From assembly GCF_905404315.1 (NCBI RefSeq), contig NC_066272.1:8432001-8496000 (forward strand): a stretch of 64,000 nt of DNA. Reading direction: 5' to 3'. The notes under the pieces were generated by a model. It worked only from the letters and a program-made list of their open reading frames with translations, was not told the origin of the DNA and searched no databases. Each line of letters starts with the position of its first letter. The first letter of the stretch is position 1. Both the position numbers and the translations under genes were made by a program. Source of the stretch: Leptidea sinapis. Its lineage: Eukaryota > Arthropoda > Insecta > Lepidoptera > Pieridae. Positions 35,346 to 47,282 of the stretch are shown here, in pieces.

Positions 35346-35880
35346 AAATTATAATTCATTCATAAACTTAAATTATCTTATAAAAGGTCTGGCTAACAAT
35401 ATCCCACATGCTAAATTACGTCTTCATTCCCTAATTTAATATAGAAATATGTACGTTTCGACTTTTCACTCACATATGTACAAAACAAATTCCGTTACCA
35501 ATCTAATTAAAAAATCTCAAAATTTGATTTTGAAAGACCTATCTAATTGTTCTCTGCACCCTCGATAACCTCGGATACGATACCCATATTGTTGAAATCA
35601 TAATTTTTCGGGGCGGCCCCTTGGATTAAAAAAAAACTGCGTTTACTGCACACGACGTTATGCGACAGAATTGCCATCTAAAATTCTAATATTTAACTAC
35701 TAAACGAATACATCAACCAATTATCAAAAATACAAAGGTATTAAAAAATATAATTCAAACTTGCTAAAGTATCAAATTCATTTGATTCCCGCAATTAACT
35801 TTAAGTACGTGTATGTGTTTGAGCGGTGTCAGTGTAGTGGTGCGATTCGATACCTCTCTGTTTTGAGAACGCGTCCTTAA

Positions 35881-36883
35881 TAACAAATTATGAAGAATTA
35901 TATCAATACCATCAGTCTTTGACTGTCAAATATTAGTCAAAGTCAAAGTCGACTTTGACTAATGTTTATTTTTCTAACATAATTAAATAAAATAAATTCT
36001 AATCAAACCTTTATGGAACGTAAGAACAAAATACTCAGTCTGGCCTTAATTACATTTACAAATAAGAAAAAATATAATATTACGTTTGAATTTAGAAACT
36101 CACATTCTTATACGAATATACATTGTTATTAAAATTTTCGTGCCTATAGCAGCCTAGCGAAACTCTAAGAAAAAAGCGATTCACTTGATTGTATGAAACG
36201 TGCAGTTATTGATAGATTGATAGATGACGATTGTAATCTTGTAAAAAACGTGGATAGCCGAAATGTACGACGTTTTAGGCAAGTGTTCGCTCTCAAACTG
36301 AGCCGCCGCCAATCACCATACAGCTGTAATTACTATTTCAAACTTATGTCAAATCTCACTGCACGTTTCATACTCAACTAAATTTAAATTTTTACCTATT
36401 ACGTAGTATTTACATCCTCTTTGCTATAGCATTTCAAAACATCAGCACAGGTGTATCAAGATACGATTTAAAAAAACTGGTCAAGCTCCTTAACAATACT
36501 ATGTTCTGCAACCAAGAATTGTTCTTTCAGAGCTACTTTCACAAGTGACAATGGTATCTAAAGTTTCTAAGTTCATCATAACCGATATACACTTTGTCAA
36601 ATTCTGCCGAAGACCAATAATGGTCGAAGGCTAGAACTAACCGGATTATAGGATTAAAAGGAAAAAAAAAAATATCGCGAGAAATACTAGGACTCTTTCA
36701 CGTGTCAAAGTCAAATATTTATTTTATCCGATGAAAAAATTTTCACAAGAGTTAATCACTACAACAAGCGAAATTATAAAGCGCACGTTCATAACTCCAT
36801 TCACAAGTGGTTGGAAACGTGCAACGTAATTAACATCCGCTGTCAGTCATGATTTGGTGAGGGGTATATATCAAGGTATTACA
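35881..36883. other. AT-rich DNA, nothing recognised
   Basis: AGTCAAAGTCGACTTTGACT at 35941-35960 is a perfect 20-bp palindrome. No gene was recognised in the rest. Confidence 0.45.
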
Positions 36884-37038
36884 ACACAAATAAATTTGAA
36901 AACAAAATTTTATGAACGATGCGGGACTCGAACCCACGACGCGTTCCGTGCGTGTGCTCTGCCAACTAAGCTAACCGTTGGGTCGTGGGTTAAGACCCGC
37001 ATCGTTCATAAAATTTTGTTTTCAAATTTTATTTGTGT
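36884..37038. repeat. Near-perfect palindrome built from a tRNA-R element
   Basis: The left arm 36884-36940 and right arm 36982-37038, each 57 bp, are inverted copies with only a handful of mismatches. Each arm contains ACAAAATTTTATGAACGATG and the B-box part of the tRNA-like core; the ~41-bp loop holds CGTTCCGTGCGTGTGCTC and the A-box part. So the 3' half of the tRNA core is present twice in opposite orientation. The right flank continues into the family block TTAATCCTCGAAGTGAGG. Confidence 0.85.
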
Positions 37039-37359
37039 ATTAATCCTCGAAGTGAGGTTATCACTTTAAAAATATAACAAGGTGTTACAAGCTTCTTTTT
37101 GTGAAAAAGGAGTGAAGGCTTTAGCGAATGGGTATCAAGAGGCTGTCCTAGAACGTATTGTGAAAACATTAAGAAATATGCTTTTTAAAATTGTACGTTG
37201 GGTTTTCCAGCAACACTCTATACTTGGTCCCATAGCAAGAATGCTGGTCAATGCTCCGCACTTTATGAGATGACAGTAATCACGACCATCATGTTCACGA
37301 AGCATCGTTACACAAACAATGAATTCAAGCTCTAAACGTTGATACATCCAATATACTTA
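37039..37359. other. Unassigned DNA
   Basis: Open for about 60-70 codons on both strands, but neither product resembles a known family to me. No splice or start context supports a gene. Confidence 0.4.
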
Positions 37360-38100
37360 CGATTATTTATATTTATACAGTTTATTTCTATTAATGTAAT
37401 ATTTTATATTATTTAAGCAAAATTCATATATTGGGTGCATCACCTTATAAACTAATTTGTTATATATATTATATATTATATACTATATATTATATATATA
37501 TTATCTATATATTATATATATTATATACTATATATATTATATAAAGAAAAAAAAATTTCACTCTCCTCGTCCTTCTTGTAGTGTTCTATTGTTTGTAAAT
37601 AAAATAATCACTCTGTCGATAAAGCAACAATACTTGTAGTGTTAATATTGAGGGTATTTGTAAGTTATTTAGTTTGTAATGTTGTTCATAAAATTTCTTA
37701 GCACCTAAATGTTTATGCCTTTTTTTGTTTTGTTTTTCTTCTGTATAATTAATATTTGTATGTAGTTTTAAGTCGTTTAATTTTTCTTTAAAAGTAAGTA
37801 ATTTAATTAGTTAATTAAGTATTAAACTTTAAATTTAAATAATATTATATGTCTTCCGACGACCTTATTGTACACGGTAAAACTCAAATGAGTTTATGTA
37901 TGTGTAATAATTGTGTTACCATAATATGTTATTTGTTATAATATGTTATTTGTTAATAAGAAATAAATAAATAAATTACAGCCATGGTGAAATACTCTTA
38001 TTTGATTGAAAAGAGTGACCGTTAAGTTTCTTGTTTGTGTTTCTCACGAGCTCTACTTTTTCCGAACATATGGTAGATTCAGTGATTTAATTTGGCTTGG
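37360..38100. repeat. Dispersed repeat, inverted relative to 7430-7690
   Basis: ATATTGGGTGCATCACC near 37430 and the GAGCTC...CCGAACATA block near 38050 correspond in reverse to 7430-7690. In between is a TA-rich microsatellite (37451-37545) and AT-rich DNA. Confidence 0.45.
37451..37545. repeat. TATAT-rich microsatellite
   Basis: Irregular ATATTATATA repeats. The open frame across it is an artefact of composition. Confidence 0.85.
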
Positions 38101-38289
38101 CGTGCTCTAAGAGACACGCCGATATCGAAAACCAGTGACTAAAATTCCCACAGAAACTGTGCGTAAATTCATAGATTCGTTGCCAGGCCAATTAAAGGCA
38201 GCATTAAAGCGAAAGTTTGGGATTTACACTAGAATTACTGATGAACTTTAATACACTTATGAGTTATTAAGATTAGCTTATGCCATAAT

Positions 38290-38695
38290 AAAAAAATGCG
38301 TTGAGTTGTGGGATATCTCTGCATATTCCACCGCATTTATCGTGGGAAGTCCTGAGAGGAACTGTAGGGGTTGATTCCAGCGTCTGAATTCAACCAAATC
38401 GTCACGTCAAAATGCTAAATGCCATCCGAATAATATTGACGTCTGGCATTCCACAACCGCGCGTTTTGCAAGAAATTTCTTGCCTCACACAGCCACTTTG
38501 TGGAATCAATTACCGACTGCTGTTTTCCTGAACCGATACAACTCAGAGACCTTCAAGAAAAGAGCATACTCCCACCTTAACGGCCGGCAACGCGTCTCTT
38601 GATACATGTTGTTGTGGATGTCCATGAGTGGTTCTCTCACCACTCCCCATCCCATGAGCCTCTTGACCCCGTTTGCTCCCTCTTATATAAAAAAA
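38290..38695 (+). pseudogene. LINE-A C-terminal fragment, first 3' subfamily
   Basis: Matches 25400-25755: TTCCACCGCATTTATCG, GACGTCTGGCATTCCACAAC, CACTTTGTGGAATCAA, GACCTTCAAGAAAAGAGC, and the tail TGTTGTTGTGGATGTCCATG to TATAAAAAAAATG. One-base indels break the frame. Confidence 0.85.
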
Positions 38696-40110
38696 ATGCA
38701 CTTTGAAATGAATAACGACGAAGTCTATTACGATGTTTGAGAGATATTTATAGCAATATCGCCACGATTTTCGGTTACGCGCCATGTTGTTTTTTTATCA
38801 AAGTTCAGTATAGTGACGTATAGAATTATATATTTGTTTGAAAGTGATAAAATAAAAAGACTTATGTGTATCCATGTGTATAATGATTAAATAGCTTTTA
38901 TATAATACAGAAAACAAACTTTTTCTTAAGCCATATCTACCCAATTTATGTGAAGTTGTAAATAGTAGAAAAATGATATAGACCAGTGCCGAAGCCTTTG
39001 AAAATGATAAAAAGTGAAACAAAATAATAGTCGGATGAAACCCATTGGAAAAGGACGAGAATATAACAAAAGTTAAGGTAAAAATAAATTACGGGCGATC
39101 TGAGGTCGGGAAGTGGAAAAGGGGGAGTGTTTTAGGCTAAAAAACGGTTTATCTCGATTTCCACGAGTCCTATGGCAAAAAATTAATTGGCAAAGTTGTA
39201 GGTAATAAAGAGATCTACAACTTTTGTAATTACAGTTTTTTCACATAACCTCAAAATTTAGGTGAAAAATTCAAAAAACCAAGTTTTGTTTTTTTATTTA
39301 TATCTTTATCAAAAAAAAAAAATCTACGAAATTTGGTGAAAATTTACCTTATTATGTCCCAAATACACTGTAATTTATTAGATTTCATAAAAACATTTTA
39401 CTTCTTATCTATGTACTCTGGTGCACACACACATATTTTATTATTTGTACCAGATTAGGTATTAGGGTCACTGGAGATAATTTTAATGAAATTTCCTACA
39501 CTATTATAGACATTTCCAATAATGTAAGATCACCTAAAACACATTAAGGCTTCAATGTAACCTGATAATCAATATTGCTTGGAAATTTAATAAGACAAAT
39601 ATTTGTTGAAATCAAAGTAACTTAATCTCTAAGAGCGTCACAGCTGTCGAATTATAATCCCGAGTATTTCGAGCCGTTGTGATAAATATATTTTTAACGT
39701 AAATACTTGTAAATACAGATAAGTCGCACCTGCCTGTATCATCGTAACAGATAATTAAGTGGAATACCAAGCGAAGTAATATAAATTACTGCATGACTTA
39801 TCTCTCACATTGAGTTCTCGAACGACTGAAAATACCATTATTATACCGAAATGACATAAAACCTTAAAATTATATCAATTTTTGTAAAATATTTTCATTT
39901 CAATGATCGATCCCGATATTACAAATATGTTCATGATACGTTTATGATAAAATGAATAAGGGTGATCTCCTACCGTTAACTGAACCCCCACCCCTTCGTT
40001 GATGACTGATAGTGTCATATAATCATGCAACAAGCAAAGGTTTAAAGTAAAAAGTAATAACCAAGTCCAAGTCGAAAATAGTGTTTTCGACGTAATGACA
40101 AACACAGACA
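38696..40110. other. AT-rich DNA with a small hairpin
   Basis: AAAGTTGTAG (near 39195) and CTACAACTTT (near 39215) form a short hairpin in a stretch that resembles a common insect repeat. No gene was recognised. Confidence 0.45.
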
Positions 40111-40825
40111 AACACAGTGGAGGCACAACCCTTAAAGCCTCGCCTAGTATTGGAATACTGGGTCTCGAAATCTCGAGCGATAGCCAATTCCGTGGCCATC
40201 TGGAGGGCAAAGCCAAATTGGCTTCGAAGAAGCTGGGCGTCATTAATAGAGCACGGCAATACTTCAAGCCGGCCCACATTTTAGCGCTCTACAAAGTTCC
40301 GTCCGGTCCAGCTTCACATGGAGTATTGCTGTCATCTCTGGTCTGGCGCACCCCAGTATCAGCTCGATCCATTTGACCGCGTGCAACGAAGAGCAGCTCG
40401 AATTATCGCGGACCCAGTGCTCTGTGACCGGCTGGATCACTTGGCGTTGTGTCTTCTACCGCATTTATCGGGGAGTGTTCCGAAGAGCTGTTTAACCTGA
40501 TTCCTGCCGCTGAATTCCACCTTTGCAAGACACGCCACAAGTTAGTATATCATCCCCGCCATCTGGATGTTTGGCGGTCCTCCACAGTGCGGTTTTCAAA
40601 GAGCTTTTTTCCTCGTACTACAAAGATGTGAAATGAGCTTCCTTGTGCTGTGTTTCCGGGACGATACGACATGGGTACCTTCAAAAAAAGCATGTACACC
40701 TTCCTTAAAAGCCGGTAACGCTCCTGTGATTCCTCTGGTGTTGCAAGAGAATGTGGGCGGAGGTGATCACTTAACACCAGGTGACCTGTACGCTCATTTG
40801 TCCCCCTATTCCATAAAAAAAGGGC
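40111..40825 (+). pseudogene. 5'-truncated LINE-A copy
   Basis: Begins inside the region after the catalytic box (SIGILGLEISSD, GHLEGKAKLASKKLG, NRARQYFKPAHILALYK) and runs to the 3' tail. It is very similar to 43418-44137. Frame breaks occur near 40300, where a base change and indel follow ALYK, and at 40455, where ~15 bp are missing before YRIYHG. Its A tail ends exactly where the next copy's 5' sequence starts. Confidence 0.85.
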
Positions 40826-40826
40826 A

Positions 40827-43800
40827 CAAACCAACGTACCAAGAGATTGTGCCCTGCACTTTTCCCGGGGCGTAAAAAGAATAGGGGAGTCCCAGGCCCA
40901 TGGGTGTCGTAAGAGGCGACTTTTTAGAAGTGGGAGAGTCACGCTGCCGTCTTTTGACGTCAGCACAATCGGGCCAGACTCGTCCGGGTTAATTACCACA
41001 CTCGCACACAATACCGGCGTGAAGTAGCGGCCTAGTGCCGCTATGTTTCGCATAGGTTAGTGTCGAGGACCGGTGGCCCCCCTCCACCCGAATATGACCC
41101 GGTACTCAAAAAGATTTTACCCCAGGAGGGTACCGGCTCTACCAGAGTTGGAGAATCCCTCCCCGGGCACTCTAGCTCGGGCTGCCCTTCGTATTCTGGG
41201 GAGGGCACAGAACCGCGCATGACCAAGGACAAACGAGGCAGTATCACCAAGGCACCCCGCTCCACACTCAACGTGGACTTTTGCAATATCAGGGGAATTC
41301 ACTCCAATTTAAACGCCGTCCACCACCACCTTGAGATGGCGCAGCCGGCCTTGTGTTTCCTTACTGAGACGCAGATATCTCGACCTAGCGATACGTCATA
41401 TTTAACGTACCCCGGGTACAAAATTGAGCACAATTTTTTGCCTCATGCCGGGGTATGTGTGTACGTTAGGGAGGATATCTGCTGTCGCCGTCTCGGCAAT
41501 TTTGAGGGTAGGGACCTGTCCACTCTCTGGCTCCGCGTAGATTTAGAGGACCGCGTCCGCATCTATGCGTGTGTCTAGAGGTCCCATAGAGGTAACGCAG
41601 AAACCGATCATCTCATGGGCTGCGTTCAAGCGGCAATTGACGACTTACTTGCACAGATCTCCTCCGCTGAAATCGTAGTCTTGGGTGATTTCAACGGGCA
41701 CAATGCCGAATGGCTTGGATCACGTACCATAGACTACGCAGGGCGATCTGTGCATAATTTTGCATTGGCGTATGGTCTGTCCCAATTGGTTGAGTCGCCA
41801 ACGCGGCTCCCGGATGTGGATAGCCACATGCCGTCCTTATTGGATCTTCTGCTGACTACACATCCCGATGGTTACCAGGTCTTTGTCGACGCCCCTCTCG
41901 GAACGTCCGACCATTGCCTGGTCAGGAGTGTAGTGCCTATCCGACGCCAACGTCGCAGACCACCAGCGACCCGCCGCGTTTGGCACTACAAGTCAGCAGA
42001 TTGGGATAGGATGCGTTCCTTTTTTGCATCCTACCCTTGGGGCAGGGTTTGTTTCCCTTCGGATGATCCTAGTGCCTGCGCCGTTGCAGTAGCTGATGTG
42101 ATACTACAGGGTATGGATATTTTTATACCAAACTCTGTAGTACCCATCGGTGGCAGATCACAGCCCTGGTTCGATGCGTCTGTTAAGGCAGCATCTGACT
42201 GCAAAAAACAGGCGCATAGAACTTGGGTTGCGGCGCTGGGCACAAAGGATCCGAACTATACAGTTCTTAAGAGGAAATACAACCGTGCCTCCAGATTTTT
42301 TAAGCAGCAAATCGCCCGTGCAAAGTCAAAACACGCTCTTGGTAACTTCAGCCAGCCGTCCATGCCGCCGTTGCACATGAGGAATGACACCTTGGCCCAT
42401 ACGGCAAAAGAGAAAGCCGATCTCTTGTGCACTCTTTTTGCCTCCAACGCGACTCTTGACGACAACGGAAAAACACCGCCGACCATCCCGTGGTGTCAGA
42501 GCTCTATGCCTGAAGTACAGTTCAGACAGAAAATTGTTAGGCGAGCTCTGTTTTCGTTGGACGTCAGAAAGTCGAGTGGGCCGGATGGCATTTCTCCAAT
42601 CGTGCTTAGAACGTGTGCCCCTGAGTTGACGCCGGTGCTAACGCGTTTATTCCGGCACTCTTATTCTAAAGGCGTAGTCCCTGACTCATGGAAGTCCGCC
42701 CTTGTCCATCCGATCCAAAAAAAGGAGACAGTTCGGATCCGGCAAACTACAGGCCTATTGCTATTACCTCCGTGCTCTCCAAAATCATGGAGAGCATAAT
42801 TAGCCGTCAGCTCTTGGTATATCTAGAGGGTCACCAGTTGATCAAAGACCGACAATACGGGTTTCGCCATGGTCGGTCGGCAGGTGATCTTCTGGTATAC
42901 CTAATACATAGATGGGCAGCGGCTATTGAAAGCAAGGGGGAAGGCCTGGCAGTTAGCCTGGATATAGCGTAGGCCTTTGATCGTGTATGGCACAAGGCGC
43001 TCCTCTCCAAACTTCCATCATTTGGGCTTCCCGAGAGCTTGTGCAAGTGGACCTCCAGCTTCCTCACTGGGCGCAGCATGCAGGTCGTTGTCGACGGATA
43101 TTGCTCGAACCCGAAGCCCGTGAATGCTGGAGTGCCCCAAGGCTGTGTGCTGTCTCCCACGCTGTTTCTTCTGCATATCAATGATATGTTGGACATCTCC
43201 AACATTCATTGCTATGCAGGCGATAGCTTTGGTGATGCAGGTCTCTCTCGGGAAATCGTCGACCAGTCCCGGGAGAAACTTGTGTCTTCTATCGAGTCCT
43301 CTCTTGAGAAGGTCGCGGAATGGGGTAAATTGAACCTTGTCCAATTTAACCCCCAGAAGACTCAAGTTTGCGCGTTTACCACTAAAAAAACCCCATTTGT
43401 CCTATCACCGCTCTTCGAGAACACTTCTCTTAAAGCCGCGTCTAGTATCGGAATACTGGATCTCGAAATCTCGAGCGATTGCCAATTTCGTGGTCATCTG
43501 GAAGGCAAAGCCAAATTGGCTTCAAAGAAACTGGGCGTCATTAATAGAGCACGGCAATACTTCAAGCCGGCCCACATACTAGCGCTCTACAAAGCGCAGG
43601 TCCGGCCACACATGGAGTATTGCTGTCACATCTGGTCTGGCGCACCCCAGTATCAGCTCGATCCATTTGACCGCGTGCAACGCAGAGCAGCTCGAATTGT
43701 CGGGGACCCAGTGCTCTGTGAACGGCTGGATCACTTGGCGTTGCGTAGAGACGTCACTTCATTGTGTGTCTTCTAACGCATTTATCACGGGGAGTGTTCC

Positions 43801-44137
43801 GAAGAGCTGTTTAACCTGATTCCTGCCGCCGAATTCCACCTACGCACGACACGCCACAAGTTAGGATATCATCCTCACCATCTGGATGTGTGGCGGTCCT
43901 CCACAGTGCGGTTTTCAAGGAGCTTTCTTCCACGTACTACAAAGCTGTGGAATGAGCTTCCTTTTGCGGTGTTTCAGGGACGATACGACATGGGTACCTT
44001 CAAAAAAAGCGCGTACACCTTCCTTAAAGGCCGGCAACGCTCCTGTGATTCTTTCGGTGTTGCAAGAGATTGTGGGCGGCGGTGATCACTTAACAACAGG
44101 TGACCCGTACGCTCGTTTGTCCTCCTATTCCATAAAA
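40827..44137 (+). mobile_element. Near full-length LINE-A copy
   Basis: About 3.3 kb: 5' untranslated region 40827-41059, endonuclease-reverse transcriptase frame to 44085, then the 3' tail to the A run at 44137. It is the longest LINE-A in the window and the only one with a 5' end. I see no separate ORF1. A target-site duplication is not evident. It follows directly on the A tail of 40111-40825. Confidence 0.8.
41060..44085 (+). pseudogene. LINE-A endonuclease-reverse transcriptase, inactive
   Basis: Order of domains: APE endonuclease (NIRGIHSN, LTETQ, VLGDFNGHNAEW, LLDLLLTTHPDGY, GTSDHCLV), linker, reverse transcriptase (SSGPDGISPIVLRT, QYGFRHGRSAG, AFDRVWHKA, AGVPQGCVLSPTLF) and the YHGECSEEL C-terminus. 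Lesions: TAG at 41576-41578; a one-base loss near 42714-42720 that shifts the frame; TAG at 42970-42972, one codon before AFDRVWH; TAA at 43774-43776, between CVF and the C-terminal RIYHGECSEEL. About 27 linker residues present in the 23357 copy are missing after KSKHA. The catalytic YADD reads YAGD. The true start is unclear; an ATG is not evident near 41060. Confidence 0.88.
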
Positions 44138-44234
44138 AAAAAGATTGGAACTTGTGGACACTACGGTCTTCTTGGATATCACAAGATCATATATAAAAAG
44201 TTTCAGTGGGGTCCACATATTGCCTAACTAGCAG

Positions 44235-44415
44235 ATAGACTCAGCGGCAGATGCCATTAGAAAGATGAGAGAGTACACGAATATTGCGACCGCTACGTTA
44301 GTGTACTTCAGTTATTTTCACAACATCATGACGTACGGTTATTTACTCTGGGGTCATGCTACTGACATTGATATAGTGTTTGCTCTGCAAAAGAGAGCTG
44401 TTCGTGATATATATC
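44235..44415 (+). pseudogene. LINE-C fragment
   Basis: A frame reads RKMREYTNIATATLVYFSYF followed by YGYLLWGHATDIDIVFALQK, a segment typically found after the reverse transcriptase in CR1-group LINEs. It ends at QLGSS and shares its last 80 bp with 11560-11640. Confidence 0.65.
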
Positions 44416-45484
44416 AGCTTGGCAGCTCACTATGCATTCATTAAATTTTATTGCTAATTCAGGTGTTATAATGTCAAGTGTGTATTTTACAATATTAGTC
44501 GAATGGCCGCATAGGTCTTTTGTATTTTTTAGGTTAATTAATTTGAAGATTTTTATTATATCGCTACCTGTACCAAACTTAAATTTCAAATCAATGTTCT
44601 TATATTGATTTGAAATATGCTTAAATTACACGTACCAGTATCTTTACCGGTACGTGTAATTTACGCATATCATGTGCTGCTTTTGGTGAAGAGTTAAGGT
44701 CTTTGGTCATTATCTAAACTATGTAGTTTTAACATCCGTGTCATGTTCCGTTCTCTTCTCGTTCGGCTTTGTTCCGGAGACATGAATAGCTCGCGGATTG
44801 CAGATTTTTTTCGTACTTCATAACACTTATCATTATTATATTTTTTATTACTTATATCGCCCCTAAACAGTAAATAGAAGCTACACCAGCCTTAAATAAA
44901 TAGCATGAAGAAAGGAGAGAAAACACGCCTCACGTTATCGTGTAAATAGCAGAATGATAAGAATATGTACTACTAATAATGTTCCATACTATTCTGATTA
45001 TAACAGCCTGCGCTTGATTTAATATTAAATAAAATATCTAATGCTAGTGCTTGTTCAGCATGATAATGTACGTGATATTCTGCTTATTTATAAGTTAGTT
45101 AAATAAGTTAAATAACCAATAACACGACTGCATATGTCGCCTTCTTACTTATAAAAAATGTACTGTAACATGCACCGGTTACATTTTTTTGGAACAAACG
45201 CTTTATATTTTTATTCAAGACATGACAATTTATTTAAATCTATTCTTTTAAAAAGAATAGATTTCATATTTCACATATGAGAGAAGCACACGAGACAGGT
45301 ATTGAGCGTGTATGCCAACAAGAGTAACAAAGGCCTAAAAATTGCATGGACCTAAACAATGGCGATATTGCAACTGCTTTTCGGACATATTTAATGGCAT
45401 CTATTGTCTCAAAGTAGTTTATCGGTACTGAAAAATTTTGTATTTATGGTGTATAGAAATATTTAACAGAAAATATTATTTTTT
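44416..45484. other. AT-rich DNA with three hairpins
   Basis: ATTTCAAATCAAT/ATTGATTTGAAAT (44583-44616), AAATTACACGTACC/GGTACGTGTAATTT (44623-44662) and a 29-bp palindrome centred at 45250 (45236-45264) are perfect inverted repeats. No gene was recognised. Confidence 0.6.
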
Positions 45485-45635
45485 ATGAGAAAAATTACGA
45501 GATGAGCATGACATTCACAAAAGAGATACGCTCTGCTGCATACTTCAGTGCCGCTCAGTATTCTCGAAAAATCCAGAAATCCGTAGAGCTCTGCGATTGC
45601 GCTCGTCATCTTGAGACATTAGACAATATGTTGTA
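45485..45635 (-). repeat. SINE-A 3' half, minus orientation
   Basis: Shows TTTTTATGAGAAAAATTACGAG, CAGTGCCGCTCAG and GCGCTCGTCATCTTGAGAC, the reversed 3' half. The 5' half is absent. Confidence 0.65.
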
Positions 45636-45654
45636 TTTTCTTTGATTAACGTGA

Positions 45655-45785
45655 GTTTTACACATTTAAATAAAATACTTTTTAAAGGACTATATTTTCA
45701 CATTGGGGTATTGCATTAAAGTTACATTTTTATTAATATTTTATTCAACCCGACGTTTAGTGACCTTTGCAGAGCACGTCCCGCT
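45655..45785 (-). repeat. One arm of the foldback element
   Basis: AAATAAAATACTTTTTAAAGG, AAAGTTACATTTTTATTA and CCCGACGTTTAGTGACC match the reverse of 19418-19590. Only one arm is present. Confidence 0.6.
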
Positions 45786-46145
45786 GAAAACGCGCTAAGC
45801 GTAAGCTGTTATCGCATTAATAATTTAGCTGCGGCGCCTTCAAAGCGAAGCATAAATAATGTCAGCTTACTACTGCTTTACAGTAGACAAAAGTTACATT
45901 TAAGGGCCGCTGTGCCAACTAGTCATAAACTTAGTTTACCGTTATAGACGAGCCCTGTGTGAAAGTGAGATAAATACCCTTGCTTAAAAACCTAGGTATG
46001 AGGAACAAACTGAATAGGTGAAGGCCATGAAACCGTTTTGAAACAATTTAGTGTCCATTAGTCCTGTAAAAAATTTTAAAAGCACTAAATTTAATTCTAT
46101 TATTTATTTCAAATACTTTAATTATAATATATAATAAAATAAAAT
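45786..46145. other. AT-rich DNA, nothing recognised
   Basis: No supported feature. Confidence 0.4.
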
Positions 46146-46435
46146 AAATTTTAACGGATTAAAACGCGTGTAATTGTAACTTTGTTTATACATTACATTT
46201 TTCCGTAAAAGTTACATTTTTATTATTACTTTAGTTAATCCGACGTGTCAAGACCATACCAGATCTCAGGGACTGCGGGTCGTCGGGTAAACTAAAATAA
46301 TAATAACAATGTAACTTATACGCAAAAACAAATTTAGAAACAATGTAAAAATTACAAGCGTTTTAATCTTTTAAAAAGTGTTTTATTCAAATGTGTAACC
46401 CTCGCGTTAATAAATGAAAACATAATATATATCAA
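46146..46435. repeat. Foldback element in unit A
   Basis: The left arm (GATTAAAACGCGTGTAATTG, AAAAGTTACATTTTTATTA, TAGTTAATCCGACG) and the right arm (GTCGGGTAAACTAAAATAA, AATGTAACTTATACGC, ACAAGCGTTTTAATC) are inverted around a ~35-bp centre. The copy in unit B is 59213-59465. After the right arm both continue with GTGTTTTATTCAAATG and GCGTTAATAAATGAAAA. Confidence 0.7.
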
Positions 46436-46732
46436 GTAAATGTGAAAAACTGCAACAAAAAGTATTAATTAAATATTAATTTTCCTTATGTAGGTCACTC
46501 AGATAAATGCATGTAGAGAAAACATCACGTACATTTACGTCTTTGTAACTAAAGCACGTAAACTTTTGATACTTACTTCCATTTGAGTAAAGCATTGTAC
46601 AACACCCGCAGCGTACTAAGATTTCCTTTTTAGTACATTAACAGAAAAGATTAGCAGAAATAAATTTTAAGTTTAATTACTTCTCATACCACGATTTAAT
46701 ATTTGTATTTATAGGTCGATTTATTTATAATA
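46436..46732. repeat. Unit A segment 1
   Basis: Colinear with 61043-61352 in unit B: GTAAATGTGAAAAA, GGTCACTCAGATAAATGCAT, CACGTACATTTACGTC, CAACACCCGCAGCGTACTAA. In unit A the bases around 46430-46436 run through uninterrupted, whereas unit B has the mariner there. No protein is readable. Confidence 0.8.
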
Positions 46733-47140
46733 TTTTTTTTTTATTGAATAGGAGGACAAACGTAGCGTACGGGTCACCACCGCCCACATTCTCTTGCAAC
46801 ACTAGAGGAATCACAAGAGCGTTGCTGGCTTTTAAGGAAGGTGTAAACGCTTTTTTTGAAGGTACCCATGTCGTATCGTCCCGGAAACACCGCATAAGGA
46901 AGCTCATTCCACAGCTTTGTAGTACGAGGAAAATAGCTCCTTGAAAACCGCACTGTGGAGGACCGCCCCGCCACACATCCAGATGGTGGGTATGATATCC
47001 TAACTTGTGGCGTGTCGTACGAAGGTGGAATTTGGCAGCAGGAATCAGGTTGAATAGCTCTTCGGAACACTCCCCGTGATAAATGCGGTAGAGGACACAC
47101 AATGAAGCGACGTCTCTACGCAACGCAGTGATCCAGCCGT
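46733..47140 (-). pseudogene. LINE-A C-terminal fragment
   Basis: Minus-strand copy reading LRRDVASLCVLYRIYHGECS, EELFNLIPAAKFHLRTTRHK and the tail to TTTTTTTTTATTGAATAGG in reverse. It is 5' truncated. It lies exactly where unit A and unit B stop matching, so it probably inserted into unit A. Confidence 0.85.
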
Positions 47141-47282
47141 AATTACAGTACATATGAGCCACTTAGTTCGATGACATTTTTCGATCTTGTAGTAAAATGA
47201 CATGATCCCGTTGCTGTAGTAATTTCAATTTTGGGGCTTCTGATCAAAAATAACTCGACAAGTTGTTTTAGCAGTACTACCA

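Larger units (their letters stand above)
33401..35880. mobile_element. Candidate TTAA-flanked DNA element
   Basis: TTAAGGACGCGTT at 33401-33413 is the exact reverse complement of 35868-35880. TTAA at both outer edges is the target used by piggyBac-type elements, but the ends do not start with the usual CCC. No transposase remains. The interior holds a 99-bp tandem repeat, a TA microsatellite and a LINE-C tail. The 13-bp match over 2.5 kb could be chance, so this is tentative. Confidence 0.35.

Noticed and set aside
35941..35960. 20-bp palindrome AGTCAAAGTCGACTTTGACT as an operator
   Set aside because: It lies in AT-rich repeat debris with related AGTCAAAGTC copies beside it; no gene is nearby for it to regulate.
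36193..36381. 62-codon plus-strand frame with basic residues
   Set aside because: No recognisable domain; could be a chance frame.
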